Positions 42,561-51,582 of a stretch of DNA of 53,007 nt are shown here, piece by piece. Position numbers and translations under genes: made by a program. The DNA is taken from positions 1 through 53,007 of the forward strand of contig JBMNOD010000016.1 in assembly GCA_050942875.1 (NCBI GenBank), given 5' to 3'. The first letter of the stretch is position 1; each line of letters begins with the position of its first letter. The notes beneath the pieces are model-generated. The model saw nothing but the letters and a program-made list of their open reading frames with translations, had not been told where the DNA came from and made no database searches. Source of the DNA: JAAZAI01 sp050942875. GTDB lineage: Bacteria > Verrucomicrobiota > Kiritimatiellia > RFP12 > UBA3636.

Positions 42561-43412
42561 ATGAAACTTGCCTTCACGACCCTCGGTTGTCACGAATGGG
42601 ACTTGACTGAAATCATTGCAAAAGCGAAACAGCACGGCTACGCCGGCGTTGATTTCCGGGGGTACCTGAGCGAATTGGATCTCTGGAAATGTCCTGAATT
42701 CCGTTCGGGCGCCGCAGAGACGCGTCGTCGGTTTGAAGACGCCGGTCTGGTGGTTCCCTGCTTGAGCAGCAGCGCCCGCATGTACGCCAAACCGGAGGAC
42801 CGCGCCCGACACCTCGATGAGGTGGCGCACTATGTCGAGATGGCCGCAGCCCTGGGGGCGCCCTATGTCCGCGTTTTCGGCGGCGGTCTCGGCGGTGTCG
42901 GCTTTTCGGAGGCGTTGCCTGTCGCGGGCGAATTTCTTGTCGAGGCGGGGCGCATCGCGTCTGGCGCCGGCGTCGAGGTGCTTGTTGAGACGCATGACGA
43001 CTGGGTTGACACGAACTGGCTGCATGCCGCGCTTGAGACGGCTGGGTTCCCCGCCGGCGTCAACGTGCTGTGGGACATCCATCATCCCTGTCGTCATGCC
43101 GGAGAGGATCCTGATGACACGTGGCGGCGCATCGGCCCCTTTGTTCGCTACACGCATTGGAAGGACTCCCTGCTCGAAAATCCGGCTGAAGTTGCCGAGG
43201 GGCAGGCGCCCAAGTTCCAGCTTGTTCTGCCCGGCGACGGCGATTTGCCGTTGATGCGTTTCTTCGACATCCTCGAGGATTCCGGCTACACGGGCTGGTA
43301 CACGCTGGAATGGGAGCGCAAGTGGTGCCCTGAACTTGCGTCCCCGGACGTCGCCTTCCCGCGCTTTGTCGAGTTGATGAAGCGTTTCGCCCGAGACCGC
43401 CGCCATGCCTGA
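42561..43412 (+). CDS. sugar phosphate isomerase/epimerase, AP endonuclease family 2-like
   Basis: 283 residues. ATG 42561 follows AAAGGAG at eight bases. TIM-barrel metal-site residues: VEVLVETHDDWVD (Glu, His), NVLWDIHHPCRHAG (Asp, His), RYTHWKDSLL (His, Asp) and WYTLEWERKW (Glu). GYAGVDFRGYLSELDLWKCP is the N-terminal barrel region. It should isomerise or epimerise a small sugar. It overlaps murF by eight bases, but no functional link to the cell wall is evident. Confidence 0.85.
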   Translation: MKLAFTTLGCHEWDLTEIIAKAKQHGYAGVDFRGYLSELDLWKCPEFRSGAAETRRRFEDAGLVVPCLSSSARMYAKPEDRARHLDEVAHYVEMAAALGAPYVRVFGGGLGGVGFSEALPVAGEFLVEAGRIASGAGVEVLVETHDDWVDTNWLHAALETAGFPAGVNVLWDIHHPCRHAGEDPDDTWRRIGPFVRYTHWKDSLLENPAEVAEGQAPKFQLVLPGDGDLPLMRFFDILEDSGYTGWYTLEWERKWCPELASPDVAFPRFVELMKRFARDRRHA

Positions 43413-44793
43413 AATTGATTCGGCGGATTCGACCGCGTTTTCCGCCGACGAGGCGCTTGCGTGGACTGGCGGCGTGTGGCGGGGTGGACACCCCGCCACG
43501 TTCACCTGCATTTCGACCGACACGCGGCAGATGGCGCCCGGCGCGCTCTACATCGCCATCAAGGGCGAGGTGTTCGACGGGCACGCCTTTGTCCGCCAGG
43601 CGATGGCCGCCGGCGCGGGCGCGGTGATGGTGGAGCCGGGGGCCGGTGTGCCCGACGACGTTCCGGCGCTTGTCGTCCCAAGCACGACGGCGGCGCTGAC
43701 GGCGCTTGGCGCCGGCTGGCGCGCGGCGGTGAATCCCACGGTCGTGGGCGTCACCGGGAGCGCGGGCAAGACGACGGTGAAGGATCTGGCGGCGCATTTG
43801 CTCGGCGCGTTGGGGCCGACGGCGAAGACGGTGGGCAATTGGAACAATTCGCTCGGGCTGCCCAAAAGCTTGCTGGCGATGCCGCGGAACAGCCGCTTCG
43901 GCGTCTTCGAGGCGGGGACGAACCACCCCGGCGAGATTGCGCCGCTGGCGGCGTTGATGCGCCCCGATTGCGCGGTGCTCACGAATGTGGGGCCGGTCCA
44001 CATCGAGCATTTCGGGAGCGAGGAGGCGATTGCCGCAGAAAAGGCCGAGCTGCTCCTGGCCGTTCCGAAGGACGGCTTTGCGGTGCTCGACGCCGATTCG
44101 CCGCATTTTCCTTTTCTTCGCGCGAAGCCCCGCTGCCGCGTGGTGACGGTCTCGCTCCAGGGCGAGGCGGACTACCGCGCGGCGGCGTTTGATCCCGCCG
44201 AGGGCGTCTTCACCGTTGTCGAGCGCGCCAGCGGCGAGACGCAGGCGATTTCCATGGGGCGTCCGGGCGTCCACCAGATTGTGAACGCGCTGCAGGCGAT
44301 TGCCGTGGCGCGTCAGTTCGGCGTGTCGTGGCCGGCGATCGCCTCGCGGCTGGCGGCGGCGCCTGCCGCGCCGATGCGCTGGGAGGTGTCGTCGCGCGAC
44401 GGGATTGTGTGGATCAACGATGCGTACAACGCCAATCCGATCAGCATGGCCAAGTCGATCGAGACGTTTGCGGCGATGGATGCGGCGGGCGGCCGCAAGG
44501 TGGCCGTCCTGGGCGACATGTTCGAGCTGGGCGACCAGGCCGAGGCGAAGCACCGGGCCGTGGGGGCGCAGGTGGCGGCGTCCGGCATCGACGTGCTGGT
44601 GGCGGTGGGGGCGATGTCCTGCCGCTGGATGGCCGCGGAAGCGCGGCGGGCGGGGATGGCGGCGGCGCGCATCGAGACGGCGCCCGATGCCGCCGACGCG
44701 CGCGAGTTGCTCAAGACCCTGCTCAAGCCCGGCGATTATGTGTTAGTGAAAGCGTCGCGCGGGATGGCGCTGGAGAGGGTGCTTATTTCTTGA
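43405..44793 (+). CDS. murF: UDP-N-acetylmuramoyl-tripeptide--D-alanyl-D-alanine ligase
   Basis: 462 residues. MurF adds D-Ala-D-Ala to make UDP-MurNAc-pentapeptide. N-terminal substrate domain TCISTDTRQMAPGALYIAIK, then the P-loop VGVTGSAGKTTVKDLAAHLL, NWNNSLGLPKSLLAMP, FEAGTNHPGEIAPLAA, VLTNVGPVHIEHFGS, INDAYNANPISMAKSIE and VLGDMFELG. Near the N-terminus codons 25-32 (VWRGGHPA) are encoded by a perfect 11-bp inverted repeat at 43476-43499 that resembles the local hairpin repeats. The gene ends convergently with leuD, overlapping by 11 bases. Confidence 0.95.
   Translation: MPEIDSADSTAFSADEALAWTGGVWRGGHPATFTCISTDTRQMAPGALYIAIKGEVFDGHAFVRQAMAAGAGAVMVEPGAGVPDDVPALVVPSTTAALTALGAGWRAAVNPTVVGVTGSAGKTTVKDLAAHLLGALGPTAKTVGNWNNSLGLPKSLLAMPRNSRFGVFEAGTNHPGEIAPLAALMRPDCAVLTNVGPVHIEHFGSEEAIAAEKAELLLAVPKDGFAVLDADSPHFPFLRAKPRCRVVTVSLQGEADYRAAAFDPAEGVFTVVERASGETQAISMGRPGVHQIVNALQAIAVARQFGVSWPAIASRLAAAPAAPMRWEVSSRDGIVWINDAYNANPISMAKSIETFAAMDAAGGRKVAVLGDMFELGDQAEAKHRAVGAQVAASGIDVLVAVGAMSCRWMAAEARRAGMAAARIETAPDAADARELLKTLLKPGDYVLVKASRGMALERVLIS
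43476..43499. repeat. perfect inverted repeat inside murF
   Basis: GTGGCGGGGTG, GA, then its exact complement. It lies in frame near the 5' end of the gene and does not break it. Confidence 0.7.
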
Positions 44794-45334
44794 TCATGCC
44801 TTCTTGGCGGGCGTAGCCGAACATGCCGCCGGCGGCGACGACGGGGGCGACGGCGCCGAGGGGCTTGAGCGGGAAGGCCTTGCCGTCGGAGAGGCGGGTG
44901 ATCGTGCCGCCGTCGACGTCGAGCTCGGCTTCGTCGCCGGTCTTGAATTCGCCGGCGAGGTTGGCGGCGGATTCGACGGGGTAGACTTCGCCGGTGGCGA
45001 CGCAGTTGCGGAAGAAGATGCGGGCGTAGGACTGGGCGACGACGGCCTTGCAGCCGGAGGCGCCGATGGCGACGGGGGCGTGTTCGCGGGAGGAGCCGCA
45101 GCCGAAGTTCGCGCCGGCGATCATGATCGCGTAGGGGGTGCGGCCGGTGGCGTCGTCGATGAACGGCGGGCAGGTTTCGGGGAGGCCGGCCATGGCGTGG
45201 GAGCCGAGCTTGACGTACTCCTCCGGGATGGTCGGGACGAGGTTGAGGTAGTGGGCCGGGATGATTTGATCGGTGTCGATGTTGTCGCCGACGACGTAGA
45301 CTTTGGCTGTGAACTTGTTGTTTGACTTTGGCAT
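44783..45334 (-). CDS. leuD: 3-isopropylmalate dehydratase small subunit
   Basis: 183 residues, the archaeal/'type II' length. NIDTDQIIPAHYL, FGCGSSREHAPVAIG and KAVVAQSYARIFFRNCVATG are signatures of the aconitase swivel domain. With LeuC it isomerises 2- to 3-isopropylmalate in leucine synthesis. AAGGAAAAGCC precedes the ATG. It lies nine bases after leuC. Confidence 0.95.
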   Translation of the reverse strand: MPKSNNKFTAKVYVVGDNIDTDQIIPAHYLNLVPTIPEEYVKLGSHAMAGLPETCPPFIDDATGRTPYAIMIAGANFGCGSSREHAPVAIGASGCKAVVAQSYARIFFRNCVATGEVYPVESAANLAGEFKTGDEAELDVDGGTITRLSDGKAFPLKPLGAVAPVVAAGGMFGYARQEGMIKK

Positions 45335-45343
45335 GGCTTTTCC

Positions 45344-46642
45344 TTATTCGAGGTCGCGGGGATCCGTGATGCGGCCGGTGACGGCGGAGGCGGCGGCGGT
45401 GAGCGGCGACGCGAGGTAGATCTGCGCGTCCTTCGACCCCATGCGGCCGATGAAGTTGCGGTTTGTCGTGGAGATGACGACGTCGTTGCCCTTGGAGCGG
45501 CCGAACGTGTCGATCGGGCCGCCGAGGCAGGCGGCGCAGGACGGCGGCGCGATGGACGCGCAGCCGGCGTTGGCGAAGATTTCGACGAGCGACTCGCCGT
45601 CGATCCGGGTGGTCATCAGTTGCTCGGCGATTTCGACGGTGGCGGGCACGAGGCACGTCTCGGTGGCGACCTTGCGCCCTTTGAGGATGCGCGCGGCCAT
45701 GAGGAAGTCGTCGAGCTTGCCGCCGGTGCAGGAGCCGATGTAGGCGCGGTCGATCTTGACGTCGGACACGGCGCGCGCGGCGGCGTAGTTGCTGGGGCTG
45801 TGGGGGCGGGCGACGCAGGGCTCGAAGGTCGAGACGTCGTACGTGAAGGTCTTGAGGACCGGGGCGTCGGGGTCGCCGTAGACGGGGGTGAAGGGCTTCG
45901 AGGCGCGCGAGCGCACGAACTCGAAGGTCTTCTCGTCGGGGGCGATGATGCCGTTCTTGCCGCCGGCTTCGATGGCCATGTTGCAGATGGTGATGCGCTC
46001 GTCGATGGAGAGGGCGGCGATGGCGTCGCCGGTGAACTCCATGGCGCAGTACGTGGCGCCGTCCACGCCGATGTCGCCGATGATGCGCAGGATCATGTCC
46101 TTGGCGGAGACGTAGTCGGGCTTGCGGCCGTCGAGGACGAAGCGGATCGTCTCGGGGACCTTGAGGAGGATCTTGCCGGCGCCCATGACGAAGCCGGCGT
46201 CCGTGTTGCCGACGCCGGTGGCGAAGGCGCCGAGCGCGCCGTGGCTGCACGTGTGGGAGTCGGTGCCGATGATGATTTCGCCGGGGCGGACGTGGCCCTT
46301 CTGGGGCAGGCCGAGGTGGCAGACGCCGCAGTAGGAGGGCGTGCCGGGGTCGTAGAAGTGGGGGAGGGCCTGCTCCTTCGCGAACGCGCGCATGATGTCC
46401 ACGTTGCGGCGGGCCTTTTCGTCCTGGGTGAAGATGTAGTGGTCGGGGATGACGACGACGCCCTCGCGGTCGAAGACCTTGGCGTCGGCGCCGAATTCGC
46501 GGTGGAAGATGCCGACCGTGCCGGGGCCGCAGACGTCGTGGGTGAGGAGGATGTCGACTTTCGTCCAGACGTTGTCGCCGGGTTTGACGTGGTCGAGTCC
46601 GGCGGCCCGGGCGATGATTTTTTCGGTGATGGTCATTTTCAT
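45344..46642 (-). CDS. leuC: 3-isopropylmalate dehydratase large subunit (homoaconitase/HacA-like type)
   Basis: 432 residues. It holds the 4Fe-4S cluster: GTDSHTCSHGALGAFATG, IGSCTGGKLDDFLMAARIL and CAACLGGP carry the Cys ligands (one in SHTC, two in the last region). VFDREGVVVIPDHYIFT and FVMGAGKILLKVPET are family blocks. The short form and the split LeuD point to the archaeal-like group, which also includes HacA and methyl-citrate-type enzymes, so the exact substrate is not fixed. Start at 46642 or the ATG two codons on. No isopropylmalate synthase is adjacent. Confidence 0.92.
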   Translation of the reverse strand: MKMTITEKIIARAAGLDHVKPGDNVWTKVDILLTHDVCGPGTVGIFHREFGADAKVFDREGVVVIPDHYIFTQDEKARRNVDIMRAFAKEQALPHFYDPGTPSYCGVCHLGLPQKGHVRPGEIIIGTDSHTCSHGALGAFATGVGNTDAGFVMGAGKILLKVPETIRFVLDGRKPDYVSAKDMILRIIGDIGVDGATYCAMEFTGDAIAALSIDERITICNMAIEAGGKNGIIAPDEKTFEFVRSRASKPFTPVYGDPDAPVLKTFTYDVSTFEPCVARPHSPSNYAAARAVSDVKIDRAYIGSCTGGKLDDFLMAARILKGRKVATETCLVPATVEIAEQLMTTRIDGESLVEIFANAGCASIAPPSCAACLGGPIDTFGRSKGNDVVISTTNRNFIGRMGSKDAQIYLASPLTAAASAVTGRITDPRDLE

Positions 46643-46696
46643 TGTCGTTGGCTTTCCTGGGCGGGATATAAAAAAGGGCGGGGCGGGGCTGTCGCG

Positions 46697-47389
46697 CTAG
46701 CGGTCGATCAGCTGGAAGAAGCGCTCCTCGTAGACGTCGAAGACGTTGTGCTTCTTCAGCAAGGCGCCGAGCGGCTTGATGAGGGAGGCGTCCTTTCCCG
46801 CCGCGGCGAAGGCGTCTTCGATCTCCTTGTGGACGGCGTAGGGGAGGCCGTCCTTCTTTTCGAAAAGGTGCTGCTGCGCCATTTCGAGGATGTTCTTGCG
46901 GGCCGAGCGGCGCACCATCGTCCAGAACAGCTTGACGAGGCACACGTCCCACGGGGAATCGACGCCGAGCACGATCGCCTGGAAGGGGTCTTTTTTGGCT
47001 TCGGCGTCGCGCTTGACGCGTTCGAGGACTTCTCGGACCGGCGCGGTGATGGTTTCCTCGGAGAAGGCTTCCTGCTTGAGCGTGTAGCCGTAGCGGAGGA
47101 TGTGGACGTCGCGGTCGTTTTCCTCGAGCCATTCGATGTAGCGGCGGGCTTCTTCCCCGAAGCCTTCAAGCAGCATTTGCGAGTAGGCCGACGGCGTGAT
47201 GATCTGGGGCCGGAGCAGCATCATGCGGCCTGTCCGCACCTTGGTTTGCGAGATGGAGTCCATCGATTCGCAGACGAGCGTGTAGTTGACAAGGGTGTTG
47301 CCGAACGTCTCAAGGTGGCCGGAGGGGGCCACGATGATCTCGGTGTTCTCCACTGCGTAGTGGAAGTTCAGTGCCTTGTCATTGCTCAT
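46697..47389 (-). CDS. conserved-looking protein of unknown function
   Basis: 230 residues from ATG 47389. I do not recognise the family. It is soluble and charged, with no signal peptide or membrane segment. It has strand-rich starts (NFHYAVENTEIIVAPSGHLE, TLVNYTLVCESMDSISQTKV), a basic middle (VRTGRMMLLRPQIITPSAYS) and a helical second half (EARRYIEWLEENDRDVHILR, VREVLERVKRDAEAKKDPFQ). The codon use resembles its neighbours. It is 54 bases upstream of leuC on the same strand, so joint transcription is likely. Confidence 0.6.
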   Translation of the reverse strand: MSNDKALNFHYAVENTEIIVAPSGHLETFGNTLVNYTLVCESMDSISQTKVRTGRMMLLRPQIITPSAYSQMLLEGFGEEARRYIEWLEENDRDVHILRYGYTLKQEAFSEETITAPVREVLERVKRDAEAKKDPFQAIVLGVDSPWDVCLVKLFWTMVRRSARKNILEMAQQHLFEKKDGLPYAVHKEIEDAFAAAGKDASLIKPLGALLKKHNVFDVYEERFFQLIDR

Positions 47390-47629
47390 GTGCAGAAAGA
47401 ATATCAAATATTGAGCGATTTGAAAAGTGGTATGTCGCGATCGGCCAGTCGCGGGTGCGTGTCAGAATCGTGACATGGTTCCTTGATTTTCCATGAAACA
47501 TGGAGGCATTCTTGATGCCAAATTCAAAATCAATCCCTCTCTGTCCGTGTTTTATTCCATTGGCGCAGGCTGCGCCGGAAAGCGCCTGGGTGGCGGCTGT
47601 GGCGGCTGCGCCGGATTGGGTTTTCATTT

Positions 47630-47669
47630 TCTTAACAGTTTCCGAAGGTTCTTAACAGTTTCCGAAGGG
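47630..47669. repeat. perfect 20-mer tandem duplication
   Basis: TTCTTAACAGTTTCCGAAGG occurs twice in direct succession. It lies in the 47390-47860 gap, which has no credible gene. Further on are a GTTTTGGGGG hairpin (47687-47711) and a GCGAGGCG/CGCCTCGC-type hairpin near 47760. Confidence 0.8.
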
Positions 47670-47686
47670 CTGCTTTCGCGAGGAGG

Positions 47687-47711
47687 TTTTGGGGGACAGG
47701 CCCCCAAAACA
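47687..47711. repeat. GTTTTGGGGG hairpin, family E copy 2
   Basis: GTTTTGGGGG, ACAGG, CCCCCAAAAC: a perfect 10-bp stem. Compare 9024-9050. Confidence 0.6.
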
Positions 47712-47860
47712 GGTGTTGGCGGCCAGGGTGTGTAGCTTGTGGTGGAGCGCCTTGGGAGCGCGAGGCGTCTGCCTCGCTTATGAAGGGGCGAGCGACGCCT
47801 GCTCTGACAAAGACGCCCACGCCGATGACGTGGGCGAATGGGGGCTGGCCTGAAAAGGGG

Positions 47861-47938
47861 TGGTGGGCAATACTGGACTCGAACCAGTGACCCCTACCGT
47901 GTGAAGGTAATGCTCTAACCAAACTGAGCTAATTGCCC
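47861..47938 (-). tRNA. tRNA-Val (CAC)
   Basis: Acceptor GGGCAAT pairs with ATTGCCC, then A73 and encoded CCA. The anticodon loop TTCACAC gives CAC. D- and T-arms are canonical (GTTCGAGT). Confidence 0.93.
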
Positions 47939-48000
47939 GGGAGATGTGTGAAATCTAACCAAAAACGCCTTGGAAAGTCAATGATAAAAGCAGTCGTCTC

Positions 48001-48030
48001 GTCGCCGGGCGGACAGAGCCGCCCGGCGAC
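48001..48030. repeat. 12-bp perfect hairpin between tRNA-Val and the dehydrogenase
   Basis: GTCGCCGGGCGG, ACAGAG, then its exact complement. There is no T-run; it may be a repeat unit or an mRNA end structure for the Gfo/Idh/MocA gene. Confidence 0.55.
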
Positions 48031-48111
48031 GGGCGATTGCAGGGGCCAGGGATCCGATTTTGTGATTCGTCATTTGAACGCCACGCCTCTCTGCGCTGTT
48101 CTCACCCCTTT

Positions 48112-49272
48112 CTAGACATCGGCCACGTTGATCCAGCGGGCGTCGGCGATGGAGCGGTCCACGGCGTCGAGCACCTGGCAGCAGCGGACGCCATCCGAGA
48201 AGTCTGGCGCGGTGGGGCCGTCGTTTACGATGGCTTGGACGAACTCGTGGAATTCATGCACGAAGGTCTGTTCATAGCCGATGACATGGCCGACGGGCCA
48301 CCAGGCCTTCATGTACGGATGGAAGCCTTCCGTGACCTGGATGGTCTTGAAGCCGCTGGTCTCGGGATTGTCCGTCGCGTCGTGGTATTGCAGTTCGTTC
48401 ATGCGTTCGAACTCGAATCGCGCGCTGCCCTTGCTGCCGTTGACTTCGAAGGACATGTCGTTCTTGTGCCCGGCGGCGAACCGCGTCGCTTCGAAGGATC
48501 CCAGCGCGCCGTTGTCGAATTCAGTCAGAAACAGCGTGGCGTCGTCCACGGTGACCGGCTTCAGCACCGCGGTCTTGGACGATTCCGCCGTGAGGCCCTG
48601 CATGACGCCCACTTCGGGGCGCTTGTCCACGAAGGTCCTGCTCATGCCGATCACGCGCTTCATGTCGCCGACGAGGAAATGCGCGAGGTCGATGAGGTGC
48701 GCCCCGAGATCGCCGTGGGAGCCGGAGCCGGCGACGGACTTGTCGAGACGCCAGACAAGGGGGAAGGAGGGGTCGAGGATCCAGTCCTGGAGGTATTTGG
48801 CGCGGAAGTGGTAGATCGTGCCGAGCTTCCCGGAGTCGATGAGCTGCTTGGCCAGCTGAATGGCGGGGGCGAAGCGGTAGTTGAAGCCGACTTGGTGCTT
48901 GACGTCGGCCCGGGTGACGGCGTCGAGGATTTCCCGGGCGTCGCCGACCGTCAAGGCCAGGGGCTTTTCGCAGAAGACGTGCTTGCCGTTCTGGGCCGCC
49001 GCGATGGCGATCGGTTTGTGGACGTTGCTGGGCGCGGTGATGTCGATGACATCCACGTCGTCGCGGCGGACGAGTTTCTCCCAGTCGGTTTCGACGTCGC
49101 CGAAGCCGAAGGTTTCCGCTGATTCTTTCACCCAGTCGGCGTCACGGCCGCAGAGCGCCTTGAGCTCGATTTTGGCGCCGGAGTCGAAGAACATTCCCAG
49201 ACGTTGCCAGGCGTTGCTATGCGCTTTGCCCATGAATTTGTAGCCGACCATGCCAATGCGGATTGTCTTCAT
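48112..49272 (-). CDS. Gfo/Idh/MocA family NAD(P)-dependent dehydrogenase
   Basis: 386 residues. An N-terminal Rossmann fold (IRIGMVGYKFMGKAHSNAWQ) and the HVFCEKPLAL motif with the conserved Lys of the EKP signature identify the family. GSGSHGDLGAHLIDLAHFLV carries the catalytic-region His/Asp. The C-terminal part is the mixed-sheet dimerisation domain. Members oxidise sugars, inositols or amino sugars. GAGGAAG lies before the ATG at 49272. It follows the GHL10-like hydrolase on the same strand after 78 bases, so it may process a released sugar. Confidence 0.92.
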   Translation of the reverse strand: MKTIRIGMVGYKFMGKAHSNAWQRLGMFFDSGAKIELKALCGRDADWVKESAETFGFGDVETDWEKLVRRDDVDVIDITAPSNVHKPIAIAAAQNGKHVFCEKPLALTVGDAREILDAVTRADVKHQVGFNYRFAPAIQLAKQLIDSGKLGTIYHFRAKYLQDWILDPSFPLVWRLDKSVAGSGSHGDLGAHLIDLAHFLVGDMKRVIGMSRTFVDKRPEVGVMQGLTAESSKTAVLKPVTVDDATLFLTEFDNGALGSFEATRFAAGHKNDMSFEVNGSKGSARFEFERMNELQYHDATDNPETSGFKTIQVTEGFHPYMKAWWPVGHVIGYEQTFVHEFHEFVQAIVNDGPTAPDFSDGVRCCQVLDAVDRSIADARWINVADV

Positions 49273-49350
49273 TTTCTTCCTCGTGTTTGAACTGTTGGAT
49301 GTGAAAGGTTAGGAACGATGGACTAAGTTTAAGGGCATTGGGCTTCTTTG

Positions 49351-51273
49351 TCAACGGGCGAGTCGCAGGGGTTTGAGGAGGGGCGGGTTCAGGCTGTAGA
49401 AGGCGACGCCCTTGACGCCGAGCTTGGATGCCGTCTCCATCTGGCGGAGGACTTGGACGGGGTTGAGATTCGCCTCGAAGGACGTGACGCCAATGCCGGC
49501 GACGATCCGCTGGCGCGGCGCTTTTTCGATCTGGTCGCGAAGGAGTTTTTCGAAGGCGCCGAGGTCGGCGGTGTAGTTCATGGGGGCGACGTGGTCGACG
49601 AGTCCGAGTTTCACCCAGCGCGGCCAGTCTTGCCCCACCGCATTCCTGCACGAGGGGTGCTTGCCATAGACCGCCGCCGAGAGCACGGTGCCGGGGCGTG
49701 CGCGTCGCACGGCTTTTGAGACGGCGTCGACGGCGTCTTCCACCTGCGTGGCGCGCCAGGCGTAGTATTGCGAACGGAACGGGCCGTTGAAATCGACGTC
49801 CGCCGGCCATCGCTTGACCTTGGCGCCAAGCCATTTTTCGAAGATCGCCCGGTCCGGTGCGCCCATCGAGGACTGCTCGTGCGGGAAGCGGATGTAGTCG
49901 AGATGGACGCCGTCCACGCCCGTGCGTGCGACGAGCGCCGCGGCGTAGGTGGCGAGTTGTTCGCGGTTGCGCGCATGGCCGGGCGCCGCCCAGACCACGG
50001 ATTTTCCGGATGCGTTCAGCAACGCGCGCCCTTCCTTGACAAACGCGCTCGTTTGCGCGTCGGTCATGAATTGGAGGTTCATTGCGGGGATCCAGGCGTG
50101 GATGCGCACGCCGAGGCGCTTGCCGGCCTGCGCCGCCGCCGCAAGCTCGCGCACGGTCGCTTCGAAGGCGGGGCCCGAGGCTGGCGAGGCGCCTTTGCCG
50201 GTGGTGAAGGCGGGCGCTTTGGCCATGACGTACAAATCGGTGATGCCGCTGCGTTCCAGCATGGCGGCTGTGCCCGTCCAGTCGCCTGGATGGATCCCGA
50301 CGCCGCTGGGATCCCATGCGGCGACGATGCCGGATCCCCATTGGAGCGGGTGGGCGGCTGCGTAGGCGCAGGCGATGGGTTCGCGCATGTCCCAGAGTTT
50401 GCCGATGCCGGCGCCGAATAGGCCGCGTTTGAAGTCGCGACGTTTTTGCGTTTCAAGGTGTTGGAGTGTGGCGAGGTTGTCTTCAAGGCGCTCCCGACGC
50501 GCGGGGATGACCGTGCGCCGAAGCCCCGCCGCGGCCTCTTCGAAGGTGGTGGCCCCCACGATGCCCCACACCTCGCGATCGAGTCGTTTGGCGGCATGAC
50601 GCCAGACTTCGGGGTGGAGTTTGGCTGTGATTGCGGCCAGAAAGCGCCGTCGCAGCTCGGCGTTGCCATCGCCGCCGAGCATGGCGCTCATCCAGTAGCC
50701 CTGCGGCGCCTCATAGACGGCGGCGGGACCTTTTTGGCCTGAGGGTGTGGTCCACCAGGCGAGGACGCGCACGCCTTTTGTCTGCGAGGCAGGCGTCAGC
50801 ACGCGTCGTGTTGCCGTATCGACGCGCAGCGGCGCATGAAGCGGTCGCGCGTCGCCGAAGGCGAAGCCGGTCCAGGGGGTGGCGGGCGGGTTTTCGGGCT
50901 TGGGGGCGCCGAGTCCCATGCGCTTGGCGAGCGCGGCGGAGGGCGAATAGTGTACGACCAGTTTGCCCCCGCGTTTGAGGAATGCGTCGATTTGCGCGAG
51001 CTGGTCGGCGGAAGGCGCTTCCAAGCAGATCAGATGCGCCACCCGGCACGGTGCGGCCAGGGCGGCGGGCAGTTCCTTGTCGGAGTATGTGGTGGAGGCG
51101 ACGCCGGCTTCGTCGAGATCGCGCCCGATGCCCCGGGCGCGGTTGGTGGCGTATGCTTTGTCGTTCGGCGACACGAGGGCGGTTTCGCCCCGGACGATGG
51201 AAACGAGCGTCGAGGCGCCGGCGGCGGGGGCGATTGTGGCGTAAAGGAGCAGGAAAACGAGAAAAAAGCGCAT
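49351..51273 (-). CDS. exported GHL10-like glycoside hydrolase-type protein
   Basis: 640 residues from ATG 51273, where a signal peptide starts (MRFFLVFLLLYATIAPAAGA). Residues 20-250 look like a flavodoxin/ThuA-like alpha-beta domain (SIVRGETALVSPNDKAYATN, VAHLICLEAPSADQLAQIDA, GGKLVVHYSP). From about 340 a TIM barrel typical of the GHL10/DUF4015-like hydrolases runs: ITDLYVMAKAPAFTTGKG, GVRIHAWIPAMNLQFMT, GVDGVHLDYIRFPHEQSSMG, DFNGPFRSQYYAWR and LVDHVAPMNYTADLGAFEKL. HLDYIRFP carries the likely catalytic Asp. The substrate is unknown. It is divergent from the H1-like gene. Confidence 0.82.
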   Translation of the reverse strand: MRFFLVFLLLYATIAPAAGASTLVSIVRGETALVSPNDKAYATNRARGIGRDLDEAGVASTTYSDKELPAALAAPCRVAHLICLEAPSADQLAQIDAFLKRGGKLVVHYSPSAALAKRMGLGAPKPENPPATPWTGFAFGDARPLHAPLRVDTATRRVLTPASQTKGVRVLAWWTTPSGQKGPAAVYEAPQGYWMSAMLGGDGNAELRRRFLAAITAKLHPEVWRHAAKRLDREVWGIVGATTFEEAAAGLRRTVIPARRERLEDNLATLQHLETQKRRDFKRGLFGAGIGKLWDMREPIACAYAAAHPLQWGSGIVAAWDPSGVGIHPGDWTGTAAMLERSGITDLYVMAKAPAFTTGKGASPASGPAFEATVRELAAAAQAGKRLGVRIHAWIPAMNLQFMTDAQTSAFVKEGRALLNASGKSVVWAAPGHARNREQLATYAAALVARTGVDGVHLDYIRFPHEQSSMGAPDRAIFEKWLGAKVKRWPADVDFNGPFRSQYYAWRATQVEDAVDAVSKAVRRARPGTVLSAAVYGKHPSCRNAVGQDWPRWVKLGLVDHVAPMNYTADLGAFEKLLRDQIEKAPRQRIVAGIGVTSFEANLNPVQVLRQMETASKLGVKGVAFYSLNPPLLKPLRLAR

Positions 51274-51466
51274 GGGGAAAAGAAACGGAAAGTAAGGGGG
51301 GGGTAGAGGATCTAAACGGGAGACATTGTAGCAAGAGCGGCAAAAAGGCTCAAGCAAGGGGGTGGAAAAACTACGAATTACGAAATAAGAGTCACGCTGT
51401 TTGAAACCGTGGCGAAGGCGCAGACGACGGATTTCTTTTTTCTCCGGTGAAAACCAGCATTTTTTC

Positions 51467-51495
51467 TTGCATAACTTCTCCATTTGTCGTATATA
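51467..51495 (+). promoter_or_regulatory. promoter and structured leader of the H1-like gene
   Basis: TTGCAT (51467-51472) and TATATA (51490-51495), 17-base spacer. In the leader, nested inverted repeats AGCAG/CTGCT and GTCTC/GAGAC (about 51509-51541) can fold. They end about 40 bases before the ATG. No gene occupies the rest of 51274-51582. Confidence 0.6.
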
Positions 51496-51582
51496 GCTCG
51501 AAACAGCAGCACACGCGTCTCTACGTTGGAGACAGTACTGCTAGAAACAAGGACACATCCGTCCGTAAAAAGGAGAAATCCC

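Noticed and set aside
47493..47735. 80-residue Gly-rich frame
   Set aside because: It runs through the 20-mer duplication and a hairpin repeat, has no ribosome site and no motif.
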